NCBI GenBank assembly: GCA_004794785.1
Contig: SJOL01006417.1
Coordinates: 531,929-595,928, forward strand
Length of the DNA stretch: 64,000 nt
Source of the DNA: Opisthorchis felineus
Lineage: Eukaryota; Platyhelminthes; Trematoda; Opisthorchiida; Opisthorchiidae
Direction: 5' to 3'
Below, piece by piece: positions 1-12,929 of this stretch (positions are counted from its first letter, which is position 1; each line of letters begins with the position of its first letter). The position numbers were made by a program, and so were the translations under genes. The notes under the pieces were generated by a model, which saw only the letters and a list, made by a program, of their open reading frames with translations, was not told the origin of the DNA and made no database searches.

Positions 1-3000
1 TCAAAGGGTTCTTAAGGTGGACTTTTAAAATTTGGTAGATTTTCCAAGTTTGAGTTCACGGTTTTGTTATGATAGGAGGTTTTATTCTTTCAAATATTTC
101 AACGGACGGTTGCAGCCATTTTTGAGCGACGCATGGCACAGTAATTTCATCATGATCCTGAAACCACAATCCTTGAACTGTAGACTATTGGTTTAATCAT
201 TGGCGCTGTTTCTCACTATGTATGGTGCTATCCTACAGCAGTGTGATGTTCAAGAGAGAGTGTCTCCATAATGAAAGCGAAACCGGTCGGTGCGCAATTC
301 AGTTCTACTGCAAGAGATACATTTTACTGTCAAGAAGAATAGCCAGGTCACCATGTCTTAGTTGAACACGTGCCGACAGTAAGGTCCGATTGCTTCGTAG
401 TTGGGTGCGGACCTGCGGCCGGTTGAACAGTTCTTTATGGGTTATAGGACATACTCATCAACATTCCGCTGACTGCATCAGTTTGAGTATGTCGGAGGGA
501 TTGCGCTCATGATGATGGTAGCTGCTGGTCCAGTCATTTTTGTATACATTTACCCAACGTGTCTGGCACAGGTATCCTAATAACCCTGAAGTTAGAAAAA
601 CTGAAGCTGGATGTTTGCAAATATCATAGCAACTGGTCACGTTCATGACAGTCGACCGAATCCAGCCCAACTGATAATTCCGCTGTTCTCAGTTCCGTGA
701 ATATTGCGGTTCAAAGGAACCAAAAGCTTTTTCTCCTTCAACGGAAAACATGTCCAGAATGAAAGTGTCAAAAAAATGGAAAAAAGATCTTGCTTTAACC
801 AAAAAATTCAGGTTCATCTGCTTTTCAAGGACGAGAAGTCAGCATTTAAAAACAGGAGCTGGTAAATTCAACACTAGAAGAGACAAACCTAAAGGGGTGT
901 GTTGGGAAGAAGTGAGAGATTTTACGCCGGTCACATTTAACAGTTTAGACTTTTTAGGTCGCCGGATATTCTTCTTATGATACGTGCTGCCGATTGTTCA
1001 CATCCAAATTATAGTAAAGTTGGATTGATTTTCCATTTCATCCAGGTTAAATAACGTTTCATCTCAAGCACAGCATCAAGACAACATTTATTCATGTATT
1101 CCACGCGTACTAATTTTGGAGTTTCGAAATGGAGTGCAAAATTCCGTGTACGCTTATCCCCTGATAGGTTTTCAAGTCGCGTTCTTAATAACTCATATGC
1201 CGAATCTATTCTCTTCATTGTCATCCAGGAAGAAAGGTTATTGTCCGCTGGTGGTTGCGTGTTTCCTCCATATCACTTGATGTCTACCAAGGGTTCAAAA
1301 CTCTTCATTGGTTTTCAGTTACAAGTCCTTAGAAATATATTTTGAGTTTTGCAGAGATGTAGGAAATTTATAAAGGGACTGAGTGTGGAATTTTCACTTC
1401 CTAGAAAACGATCGATCTAATCGATGCGTCCATCTATCAGATAAACCGTATTTGTTACTTTCCTTATGCTCTGAATGAGGACTTAAATAAAGACCTTCCT
1501 GAATAAGTCACCTAATGTGCGCCCGAACATTCTTTGCCTACCTAAATTATCTGGCCCATCTGCTAGTTGATGGTGGTATATTGGGTGCATCACTTGGGTT
1601 CACCTAGTGTCATTAAAAAAACACTACCAGTCACTTGCCTAACGCGACCTCTTCACGTCTAGTGATTATGCTCCGCCAGTTCGTGCTCTTGGAAAAACCA
1701 TGACCCGAATTCATGCCTGGAAGCAAGTCGATAGAGAGTGACCTTATCAGCTGCCAAATTTGTTATGACATTACCTCTAGTTGCAAAAACAGCCACATGG
1801 TATGTGAAACTAACCACCGAGTAGTCAGAACAAAAATAAATAAACGGGAAAACAGACAAAATAGCAAGTACAAAAAATATCAGCGATGTGCATAATTAAA
1901 AATGATAGGCTGATAACCAATAAAATTTGGAACACAAAGAGCTATGTTGAAGTGTGTGAGATATGAAGTATCTAGTAGTGAAAAATACCGAACGGGTAAG
2001 TCTGGTAACGAGTAGATAATTTGACTGAAGCATGTGGACATAGATAAGCAGAACGAATGGGCCTTCGGGTAGCGGTCCTCAATGTTCACCGGAGTGTAGT
2101 GCAGCGACCCAATGAACTTATTCAGCCCAATATTTCCATAGCGCCGAGTAGGATGAGTTCAACAGGAGTGAGTGAATTCACCTGTATAACTTCATCACGA
2201 TGGCCTGCTAAAAGCCACAGCAAGTTGTAACAACGACGAAAACGGACGAATGTAAGCTAGAATACGTGTGCCAAATATGTGGACAATTTACCCTAACTTC
2301 AATGCGATGACATATGTTAATCCTGAGAGATATTCAAGACGATTTTTCTGTGTCAGCTAGGCTAAGTTTGGCGTGTTGGCATTAACAGTCCTGATAAAAC
2401 GTGTTTAGCCATTAATTTAGTGATGAGGCCTTGGACTGCTTTCGGATTGACGGTATTTGGCACAGACGTGCTTGGAACCCTGTATGGAACGGCTTGCTTC
2501 ACTGAATACTACCGGATAAACGAATCACAATAATGGAGGCATGCATGCTCATTCAGATTGTACCACCTTTGGTCCGCATAGTTAACTTTGTTGTGAACTC
2601 TAGTGTTCTCCATCTAAGATGGCACGAACCACTTATCCACAGGCACAACTCACTGCCTGATGGTGAAAAGCCTGACCTGACTAGGAAGATAGAAAATGTA
2701 CAGCTACCCAATGAAAGTTTGTGATCGCATCTCAAAGATTGCTCTTTCTGGTCGACCAAAGTTGTATAATTGTGTGACTCTAATTTTTGTCATATTGACT
2801 CACTGACACTATCTGTGATCTTTGATATTATGGGAGCTTGTGCTTACTTGAATCCACAAGGGGTAAATATTCGTGGTGAAATTTTCTATGGTTTAGTGTT
2901 GTTGACTGATTCCGAAAATCAAGTGGATCACATGGAGTTACGTGCCGGACCCCAAAAGTTGAATCATTCAAATGGAATTTTATTAGCAAAGGCGGTACTA

Positions 3001-4019
3001 TGATAACAATGATAAAACAACGAAATTATGCAAACCCTAAATCGTGGGATTATGCCGGGTTAGGTATTGGTAGTCCCAAATGGGATCCTGCACAAATAGG
3101 TAGGTAGGAACTGTGCTTCCAACCAAAGTTCACACCAACTCAAACAAGGTGGTCACAAGGTGACGAAGTTTACGTGGCTGTACTAAAGTAGGCAAGTGAT
3201 ACCAAGGTCAAAGAGCAGTTTACGCTCAGGTCAAAGCAAAAAAAGGGAATACAGACACAAGATGGAAACAAAAAACGAGGAATGTTGTCGTACACAGTGG
3301 GAATAGGCGAAAAGAATCAACAACTGTGGCCTTCGCAATTCTTCATAGGGAAAATCCCCACTTAGAATACCACTAAACCACCGCTAAACTGCCTTGAACC
3401 TGATGGTCAGATGTAGTGCGTACTCCATAAGCTCAGTATTTTGCTTGACTCAGCGAAAAGGACGTACACACATTTATTCAACGGGAATGTTGACGTCTAG
3501 CAGAGGAATGAAACCAGTTGAACTGAATCACCGTCTATTTATATCACGTCTACTACTGTTCATGGCAGTAACACAAGCGACAACGTAATAATATAGGACT
3601 TTCGAATGATGTTCTTCAGTGCCGTTTTTCGCTATCTCATCCATGAGTAAAACGTGGTTGTACTAATTGTTTGCTTAAAGTGCTACTGATATCCAAGATT
3701 TAGTCACGGAATTATCTGGGCGCAACACAACGAAATTTTCCCAGTGGTTGTGGGGATAGGTGTGTTTGGACCTCGAAACTAGGAAAATGGATCCTTCTAA
3801 ATCCCACTCAATACTAGAGGATAAGTCCATTGATCCAAAACCTAATCGCACACTTGAAAAGAATCAAAAGTGGCTCAGGAATGTAATTCCTCCACGTCTG
3901 TCTCGACCGCACCACTGGGTTGGACAAATCATCCCATCTCATGGTCCTTCATATTAAATGCGGGACATGTGTGACCAGTTGTTCCACGTTGACCGTTGCT
4001 GTCTGATACAGAAACATTC
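1..4019. other. Intergenic DNA, no recognised gene
   Basis: Only short frames (60-83 codons) on both strands, none with a domain I know. The 14-mer AAAGCGAAACCGGT at 274-287 is the only shared motif noted (see 26882). Nothing else stands out. Confidence 0.5.
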
Positions 4020-4110
4020 GAGCGTAACCTAGCGGTGGACTATCCTCGTCGTCTTTTCGTCAGGGCCAGGCCACCCTGGCAGCATCCCAGCTATTGAGCA
4101 ATCAAAAGTT
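4020..4110 (+). repeat. SINE body fragment related to the one at 50393
   Basis: CCACCCTGGCAGCATCCCAG (4070-4089) followed by CTATTG matches the body of the 50393 SINE (AACCTAGCAGTATCCCAGCC then CTTG) at about 20 of 26 positions. The region of the B-box upstream is decayed. Little beyond the body is recognisable. Confidence 0.35.
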
Positions 4111-6230
4111 TGTTAATAAATGCTACCCATACCGCCTCGCTTGTTGCACGGCAAAACCAGTCTGGGCGCGTTACCAGCTGCACAAGCAGAGCGGATAAGC
4201 AAAACTACAGACTCCTGCAACTTCATCAAACCACTATTCAGTATAAACGCCCACGGTCTAGGCTGAAGAATAATTACATTTCAGTCCCACAATCCAATCT
4301 TGAAATCCTACTCACAAGCAACCCGTTATTTTGCGGATGCCCAGAAAATTTCCATGCATTCAAATGGAAAATAAAATAAAATAAACAATGTAAGATCAGG
4401 AAATTTGCCAAATCATAGATTGTGCACTGCAGAAAATTGGTTTCTTTTGCCGAAATTAGTTTTTCAGTTATATTTTTGTTGTTATTCTACTGAAATAATT
4501 GTTCACCGAGAGAGGCACTTACCGACGAATAAGGTTATACAAAGCGACTTGTCGCACACCACACCAATTCTTTTTTAGATAGCCTGATCTTCATTAGCCA
4601 CGAGCCTTGGTTAAATAGCAAAACATAGGCTTGGCACTATTCGGATTGAATCAAAAATTACTCAAGAAATAGTTTTGTGATGGGTTCCTCATTTGTTCAC
4701 GTCATTTGTGTTTAAATAATCTTCGTCTTGTCCATGCGTAGGTCAAAGAAAGGAGGATAGCATCGGATTTCAGCACCGCTGTTATTAGATCTCCTGTATT
4801 GTGTGATCTCCCTCAGTCCGAGATTTGTTGTGGTCATGTGACATGCCTAGGAAGAGCATTCCTGCCAAATTACCCTGGATAGAACAGAATTGTCAGATCA
4901 CAACACATGAAAAGTCTGTAATCGAGCAGTGTGTGTGCTGTCAGGCACAGGCACACTTCGTGCCTATACCAGACTATGAATAAAATGGCTTTGGTTTGCT
5001 GAAGCGGGTAGTAGGTTTTGCTACACCTTGTAACATTAAGCTAAACGGCGATTACTTAGTGTTATCAGGAAATACTCCCGCTCGTAGCACGTAAACTAAG
5101 GAGGCACATCGCCAGTAACCAACACGAGCCAAAATAAACGTGAATTGCTTTTAGTATAGGTTATAAGGCAAGTAATTGGACAACTATCATTTAGGACTGC
5201 GAGGAAAGTCAAGCAACCTCCTGTCTCATCATCCGAAAAATGTCCTTAGGACGACTTAGGTAAATGAAAAGTGTAGGACCAAGACGGAAAATACTTGTGT
5301 GAATAGTTTAGAAGACTAAGGGAGATAGACGTTTCCACTTGAAAGCTTCAATAGACAACTAGTTTATAGCGGCCCAAATGATGTTTCGACTCATCAGGTA
5401 CGTGGCAGACACGGGTATACTGTGCGAATGCTACACCGAATAAAGTAACCAACATGTTTCCGTCCTTTTAGTATGCCGTGTTGTAGTTTTCGACGAAGGA
5501 CGGGTAAACTAGTAGGTATGCGTCTTATCCGTGACTCTAATCTGTGTTCGAGCCGTTTTCAGTAATGCGGAAACTGGAAGGGTTTAATGAAGTATTGTAG
5601 TGAGCCAGTGGTTGCACACCGAGCCCGGACTTTAACATAGGCTATCGGAAATCAGCAAACTCCGTTTGATCAAACCTGACCAACCATAGTTCATAGATGA
5701 GTGACCATCTCTCGACTCTTCAGATTTGCTTATGGACGAGCGTTCAGTTAGGCCACTTTTGCAGATTCCATCTCCAAGTAGGACTTCTCGTTAATCAATC
5801 AATTTCATCTTTCGGTTTCAGACTGTCCAACCAAATTCTGTCTCCAGATATGTTTAGCTGAGAATTCAGTTGCCTTCCAAGACTTTTCAGTGTCTGATAC
5901 TTAGTGGTTCCGGGAATCCCAATTACCATTACCGATGAGGATTTGTTCACTTTAATCCCATTGTGAACAGGAAAATTCTTAGGGTTACGGAATTTTTCCC
6001 GTATAACAACCATTTCCTGCAGCATCCTCCCTTCCAAAATGAGCACATGGTTCTGGAAGACACAATAGAGATATAAGACTTCTGCTCTTTAAGGACAGTT
6101 TCCTTCAACGTTACGGCTGCCTGTCTAATATGACAGCCTCATTTTGATTTGAGTTGAGGCATTATAGGACTGAACATATGCACGCCAGATGCAACGGCAT
6201 AATTGTCTTGTAGGATGTTGAGTCAAAGTA
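4111..6230. other. Intergenic DNA, no recognised gene
   Basis: Frames are short or absent from 4380 to 5790. The minus strand has CTGATGAGTCGAAAC at 5397-5383, which looks like a hammerhead core with stem II deleted. Nothing else is recognised. Confidence 0.5.

Positions 6231-6318
<88 letters not shown>
6231..6318 (+). repeat. (ACTT)n microsatellite, about 22 copies
   Basis: A perfect run of the tetramer TACT/ACTT for 88 bases with no interruption, ending in GCTACTTAGC. Perfect, long tetramer arrays are usually length-variable. No gene is near. Confidence 0.95.
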
Positions 6319-7389
6319 GCTACTTAGCTATCCGAGTTAGTTGTAAGATTTTGATGCATTTGTGGTACTGGTCATGATCCTAGTTTTCTCATAGCTGCAG
6401 GACTGGAGCTGTCTACCGACGCTAATGTGTTCTCTCCATTCGACTCGATTTACTTGGAAGTCGACTAATATAACGAATGAGGTTGCCGGTATGAGATTTC
6501 ATATCTGGTCAGTGAATCATAACCCGTTTTAGCGCCTAGCATAGAAACCACTTCATCTTGTCAAAATGGAACATAACAGTATAGAGGCAGGCAGCTAGAC
6601 TACAAAAACTTTTAAATATGTTATCATTTTTACGCACCATTCTTTCATGGTTTTTACGAGTCAACTTTATAGAATCTTTCGAGCGGCGTAACTGGTGATC
6701 TGATTCTAAAGGGCTACCCTAGAGAACACAAAGCTAATTTTGCTGAAATACTGTATCCATAAGAATATCATCAATTTTTTGCAAACCGCCCGTTCGGTCC
6801 AACTTACTTTTGTCTTTAGTTGTTTGTCAAAACCACCTAAGTTCATCATTGTAACAATGCACCTGTCAGCTAATCAACTGAGTTTGCAAATAAACGCAAC
6901 CGCTTAACGAATTTGTTCAAGGAACCTAAATTGCTTCAGTGAGGCACTGAACAGAACGGAAGCTACTGTGTAAGTTCCATTACGCTGCCTTATGGTGAGG
7001 CATCAAACCCCATTCAACCCAAAATTATTGACCAAAATGGAGGGGTGAATGTATCCCACCGAAGTACTTGCTTAGCGCCTGGTTACCAAATTGGCCGTCG
7101 ATTACCTCAGTTCTGGCATTGCTAATGAAAAACGGTTCGCCCTTGAAAAACCAACGTACGCGGAGAAGGAGACGCTCCCTTTGTATAGCTTAGTTCAGCA
7201 CAAAGTGTTGTGTATTCTGGTCGTCCGTCTGACCTCAAACGTTCTTCCAACTAAAGTTTTAAAAAGTCAAATACACACCTCGCAGTGGTCGAGTGATCGA
7301 GTAAGACTTGAAACATGCGCAAACCTATGAATGGTGGTGAGCACCTACAGTATGCTCAAGCTCACCTCAAGAATCCGCGAGAAGAAAAG

Positions 7390-7872
7390 TTAACCTATAA
7401 TCGGGCAAATCAAATACCCCACCGTCACGTGAAAGCTCCGAAAGCTTACCATTACCAGAATCTGGTTAGCAGATCTGAAGACAGACATTTCCACGAGACA
7501 AAACAATACAAACCACTTTTCGATGACAAATGTCTTGAAGGAAGAGTGAAAGCTGCACGATTCTCTCTTACCGGTTGTTGTTTGTTTGCTTCGACAGTTG
7601 CTAATGAATATTAACCAGGGGAAAGGACGAGTTTTTATCTGAAAATTCAAATTAAAAATACATATACTTGGTGAAAAAATAAAGTAGCAAGGCTTTGTGC
7701 AGTCAACTTTAACAGGGTAAACAAAGCGTGTGCGCCTATTTTGAAAAAGAAGCATATTGCTCTCCTGGGTCTTTATCAAAAAATTGTCTTTATGGAAAGC
7801 TTTGGTACCTGTTCTGCCGGAACCTTGTGAAGAATAAAACCGTTCCCCTATGATGTGCTGATCCTTGCTCAA
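7390..7872 (-). CDS. Unrecognised open frame, 160 codons
   Basis: A minus-strand frame, hydrophobic and Phe/Cys-rich in the middle, overlaps the + strand frame 7315-7614 (99 codons, His- and Lys-rich). The two are antisense to each other, so at most one is real. Neither matches a family I know and neither has clear splice sites. Confidence 0.15.
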   Translation of the reverse strand: MSKDQHIIGERFYSSQGSGRTGTKAFHKDNFLIKTQESNMLLFQNRRTRFVYPVKVDCTKPCYFIFSPSICIFNLNFQIKTRPFPWLIFISNCRSKQTTTGKRESCSFHSSFKTFVIEKWFVLFCLVEMSVFRSANQILVMVSFRSFHVTVGYLICPIIG

Positions 7873-10223
7873 AAATTCTTCCTATTAGAAATTGACTGAA
7901 TGAAAATAGTGACGGGTTCTTCTGACAAACAACCCCACAAATAAGGTTTAAACCTTTTTATAACTATAGATTCATGCTGCCATAAAGAACCCAGCTTCAC
8001 TTTTTGGCTAAATTTTGGCGGTGTTTTGCTCACTTTTGAGATGCAAGGATGTATAGCAAGGAAACACATTTCTCGCTTTTGTCCATTCCAGAATGGTCGT
8101 CACGCCTATTTGGTACATTAATCAATGAGGAAGTGTGCAGGAATGAAGGATGACAGCATTGTTCTCTGTGCTGCTAAGAGGTTCTGTATTTTCCCACATA
8201 ATTCATCATGGCGTGCAATTGCGGTGCCAAGTTTCCGCCTCATATTTTCTTGCCTGCCCCGTGGACAGTCACCCGCTGACTCATTGGCACTTGACGGTGA
8301 TATTCCCATCTCCACACATTTCCACAAATTCTAAGCATATTCGGTTTTTCGCAACTCACTAAGTACGGATGGTGACCGACGCCTGTATGAAGACGTGCTA
8401 GGGTAGAACGAAAGCAAACGCAAGAATATCATGATAAAAAACTTTTATTGTTTGTTGTCAACTTAGATGCACTGTGAATTTGACTAGCCAAATGGAGGGA
8501 AGTTGATGCAGGTATAGATCGATGGTATGAGGAAGAATGCAAGTGATCGTTTGGTGAATGGAAGCATAAAAACTTTTGTCAATTGAGGAAATTTCTGCAG
8601 TTTGGAGTGCAAGAGAAAAAGGACCCATGCCACACAGATCAACCAACTAGTAACTTTGCACAAAGTCGTCACTGTTGCGCTGCTGCGCACCCTTTGTCAG
8701 AACAGTGTGTCCAGGGAAAAGTATAGAATATAAACTACAAATAACCACACAATCCTCAGGTAACAGATCACAATCGATCATTTCTGTCCCAGAAAGCACG
8801 CAAATAATATCTCGACGGTAGCACGATCTAGTTTCACGTCACCCAGGAGGAAATAATTTGTCACCACTAATTCCAAATTACCTTGACCATATTCCGATAA
8901 ACCGTTCCAACTTAAATGAGTTAACCTACTTCTGTCCTGAACAAAGAAGGAACTGAAGTCGTGATACAAAAAGACGGAGTCCTTGGGAAAACTAGATAAG
9001 ATAAATGCGCATGCAATTTTGAGTAGCTCTAAAATGTGAATTAGTTTATCATGTCTCAGCTGAAGATTTCAGTGTTGTCAGGGGTGATGTTGAGTCTTCT
9101 TTATCCGCTAGTTACCGTTGTACATTTGGTACGACTCACGATAGTGGGGTAATATCATACGTTCCGGTAAGACACTTTCAGGACCACTGACCTTCCCAGT
9201 AGCACCGGGCCACTTCTGGGAGACCGGTATTCAATGACTCCTTGCCTCTATTCTTGTGCTGTCAACTATTATTTTGTACAGCCTAACAAGTTTGAAGAAC
9301 AAGTGAACACACCTGTAGATTGCGAGGTTACCTGTATAGTAAATCGAATTAAAACTGAATTGGAGTAAGCGTACTATTTCGCATCAGGAACATTGCCATT
9401 AATTACTTACCGTAAAAACGTCAATCCACTAAATAAAAAACCAAATTAACCTAATTTCCTTTAGGTAGCACAAAGGATGTTCGGTCAAAAAAGACGCATG
9501 AAAATCTGGAAAGTGGTCATCATCATGAGTGGAACATTAAGGAAACGGATGCCAGTACTTCGTCCAAAACCATGAAGGCTACTACACTAAGTGAATAAAG
9601 ATGAACTTGCCACTAACTAGACTCTACTTCATTCCTGGAAAGTTGCGTTAACATGAGTGGTATGCTGTGATAATTGTTCAGTTCATCAGAACTCAGCTAC
9701 TTGATAAAAAATGCATAGACATTATCGGTTCCCTTGCCTGGGAAATTCATATGCATTCCGAGTACAACAATGTGTATTCGTTGTGGGAAATGAACAAGGT
9801 TTTATATCCTCCCAACCTTGTGCGCTTTTACTCGTAGGGTTCCAAACGCAACCATATAAATTTTGAGCCGCATTCTAACTTGTCAGATTTGATAACTGTA
9901 TAGTTGTGGAGTCAGTGATAAGACCCCAAAAGCAAAAGTTTAGTTCTGCAATGTCGGCGTTGATCAAAATTTGTTTGCCATTTTATCTCGATTTGCGACG
10001 AAGTTAATTTGCCTGGAAAAGTGATGGGTGAAACAACACAGAACATGGTGAAAAGTCTACCCACGAAACACTCGTGACCCGAAATGTCTTCACATGTGTC
10101 TACTGTATTTTTGGATGACCGGCAGTGCGAAGTTGGGTTTTTATGCCTTAAAAACACGGCAGCTGTTTTTGTTAGATCGATACATGCAGACAAAATGGAA
10201 ATTCCCATGCTCCATCGATCGTT

Positions 10224-10685
10224 TTGGGGAATATCTCTGTACAGTCGGCCGATACGCAAGACAGGATAGGTCGTTGGTCATTGTTTACGAGAAGCAGTCA
10301 TAGCCAAATATTCTTTACCGTTTCATGGGGAATTCAACATGTGTCAACAAACAATAGTCTGGGGCCTGAAATACAATCTGTGTTGAATAAATTCAACGTT
10401 CTCACAGAAATAAATGTAGGACATTTGTTCGTCGGAACTCCGAAAATTTGTTCCAATGTATCCATTTGCTTGTCTCTTATTGTTAACTTTTGTGTAAGCT
10501 GGATGCACACTAATCTAGCAGACTGGGCATGTGTCCAACAGAGGGTTTATTGGACTCCACTTGCTGCGTTTGACCTTCCCTGGGTTTCATTCATGAATTG
10601 TGAGAATCGTAATTTGTGCTCTCGAATAGTTTGGGTCTTATTTAAAGTTCTATTTCTGGAATTTTCACTGGGGTATCAAAGATAG
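10224..10685 (+). CDS. Unrecognised open frame, 153 codons
   Basis: A + strand frame with a hydrophobic stretch (VSICLSLIVNFCVSW) and many Trp and Cys. It starts with MGN but has no further sign of coding, and overlaps other frames at 10084-10303. It lies just downstream in map order of RTE copy B's 3' end, so it may be element-flanking DNA. Confidence 0.15.
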   Translation: MGNISVQSADTQDRIGRWSLFTRSSHSQIFFTVSWGIQHVSTNNSLGPEIQSVLNKFNVLTEINVGHLFVGTPKICSNVSICLSLIVNFCVSWMHTNLADWACVQQRVYWTPLAAFDLPWVSFMNCENRNLCSRIVWVLFKVLFLEFSLGYQR

Positions 10686-11369
10686 AGTATGCCCAGCTGG
10701 GGAGTGTTTCAAACAACTAAATCAAGGGAGAAAATATGATCAGTCTTTGGCCTTCAACTATGTGAAATGGTGGTTGACAAAATACTACCGGCGTCAACCG
10801 TGCACCACTAGCAACGGGATAATTTTATTCTTACTTCCATCAGTTCTCTGAAGGCCGACAAACTTTGAGGCAAATTTAAATGTTGGAATAACTTTGGACA
10901 ACCTGGAACTTTTCCCACAAGAAGTTCGCTGTAAAAACCGCGCACTTTCCATACAGCGGTTTTAACTGTCTAGTTTCGTTCACTGATGAGTTGGGGATGT
11001 GAGATATATAGTTGCTCATTGAATGCGTCAGCTCGTAAATGCAGGGGGATCAGTGGAGTTTCAGTTGGGGAGATTGGAAGGGGAGCTGTGCATTGAATGC
11101 AACATCTTGGATGCACAAACGCCATTGAAGGTGGGACTGTGTCATGTCTGACAATGTCTCTAACCATTGATGTGTCCCGTCTCGGAGTACCTATCAAGGG
11201 AGACGAAAACGACCAGTGCAGCTAAATTTGCCGGTAATTGCTTCCATACTTCGCTGCCAATTCATTGTTTACCCTTCCCTGGCTCGTTTTCACCCTTCAC
11301 CTAGTTGTTCGAAAAGGGTTCTTCGAGGAAACATGTCAACTGATATACGGACCACGTGACCAAGCCAGC

Positions 11370-12329
11370 TCAACCTATGGATTGTGATCCGCTCATCAAT
11401 CGTGGGCGAGCTGTCTCTTCCGAAAACCACCCGACGCACTTCAGCGTTACTGATCCGGTGTTCCTACCAGACTCGGAAAATGCTCCGAAGATATCGATGG
11501 TCAAACACTGAAAGTCTTTTAACGTCCTCGACGCGTAGTGGCCAGTTTTTAGACCCGCCCAATAATATGGAGCAGCATTATAAACTCGACCCTTGACGGG
11601 TAAGCTAATGTCACACCCACGCCATAGGTGATCCAGGTTCACAGGAGCTACTCTGGCCTTCCCATTCCGGATAGAAATATCATCTTCGGTAAGACCACCG
11701 TGACTGATACAACTACTCAGGTAGACAAATTTGTCTACTTCTGCGGGCTCATTCGCAAGCATGAGCTTCTGGTTTGAGCCCACCCAGTCTTGCAGCAGCA
11801 CTCTATATTTTGCAGGTGTGGAGCGCACGCCAAACCCTAAGGCAGAATTATTCAGGTAATTTAGCATTTTATGCATTAGAATCGCGTCAGATCGAAGAAG
11901 AGATATGAAGTCTGCATACTCGTCATCTGTGAGCGAATGCCCTGGTAACATTTTGATCCAACAGGCATCAGAGGCTTGGATTGACTGTTCCATAGTCGTA
12001 TCAATGACACAGTCGAAGAGAGAAGGTGAAAGAGAACAGCCTTGTCTGACACCATTTGATACATTGAACTTAAGTGAGAGCTTCTCGTAAACCTTCACGA
12101 GTCCACGGGAGCTGGGGTGCAGCGCCTTAAGAACGGCCAAGAATTTGTGATGGACACCTTTGCTCCATGGGCACTGCCATATTTCCCGGCAGTCCACAGA
12201 GTCAAAGGCAACTATCAGGTCACTGATAGTTGCTGATAGTCGTTGGTTGCTGAAAATAATGTCACCTTCCAGAATCTGTCGGAATATATAAGTATGATAT
12301 TGCAGGAAGGAATTTAGTTTGTTTTTCAC
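11370..12329 (-). pseudogene. Reverse transcriptase domain of RTE copy B
   Basis: This is the longest open frame in the window (319 codons). It holds the first catalytic motif, AFDSVD (12203 downward), then NGVRQGCSLSPSLFD, and the palm motif YADF at 11918-11907 where an active enzyme has YADD. Loss of the second aspartate should abolish polymerase activity. Further on are LLQDWVGSNQKL, DLDHLWRG-like sequence and the RVYNAAPYYWAG segment, all in family order. The frame starts inside the domain; the preceding fingers region is in another frame (12474-12262). Confidence 0.87.
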
Positions 12330-12929
12330 GGATCTGTCTCTTCTTGTGTTTAGTCAACCTTCGAAGGATAAGAACAGATAACACCTTCAATGCTACAGCT
12401 ACCAGGCCGATGCCACGGTGGTTTTCACACAGCGTCCGCTTAACTCTTCTGAAGACAGTAATACCTGTCGACATGCCCCATTCTGCAGGCTCTTTCTCTT
12501 CACTTCATATAGCGCCAGCAAAATTTGTCAGATGTGCATTCAGGAGCTCTCCGCCTTCTTAAAGAGGCCTGGGTACAGACCGTCTTTGATGCCTTCCCGC
12601 ATTTCAGTAGGGATATTTCGTACTTTATTCCTTCTTTTAATGGGCAGCTAAGTTTTATATTCAATTTGCCCGTATGCACTATCTCCAGAGGCTTGATTGC
12701 GGAAGGTCAGCTAAGCTGTTCCTCGAAGTGTTAGGCCCATCTTTCCAGTCGGTGTCTGCGAGTGAATTAATGAGCCGCCTATTTCACTTATCTTTTCACT
12801 GACCGTTGCGTTCCTATGGCCAGTCGGTCGCATCAATTTGTACAGGGCACAGCTGTTTCTTGTGGCAAAAGCCTTTTTCATCACCTGGGCTTTCAACGTC
12901 TACCAAAGTCCTCGGTATTTCCTTAGGTA

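Larger units (their letters stand above)
6319..11079. other. Intergenic DNA, no recognised gene
   Basis: Open frames at 7390-7872 and 10224-10685 are listed separately. The remainder has only short frames on both strands and no repeat I can name. The minus-strand frame 11197-10970 is the fading 3' end of RTE copy B. Confidence 0.5.
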
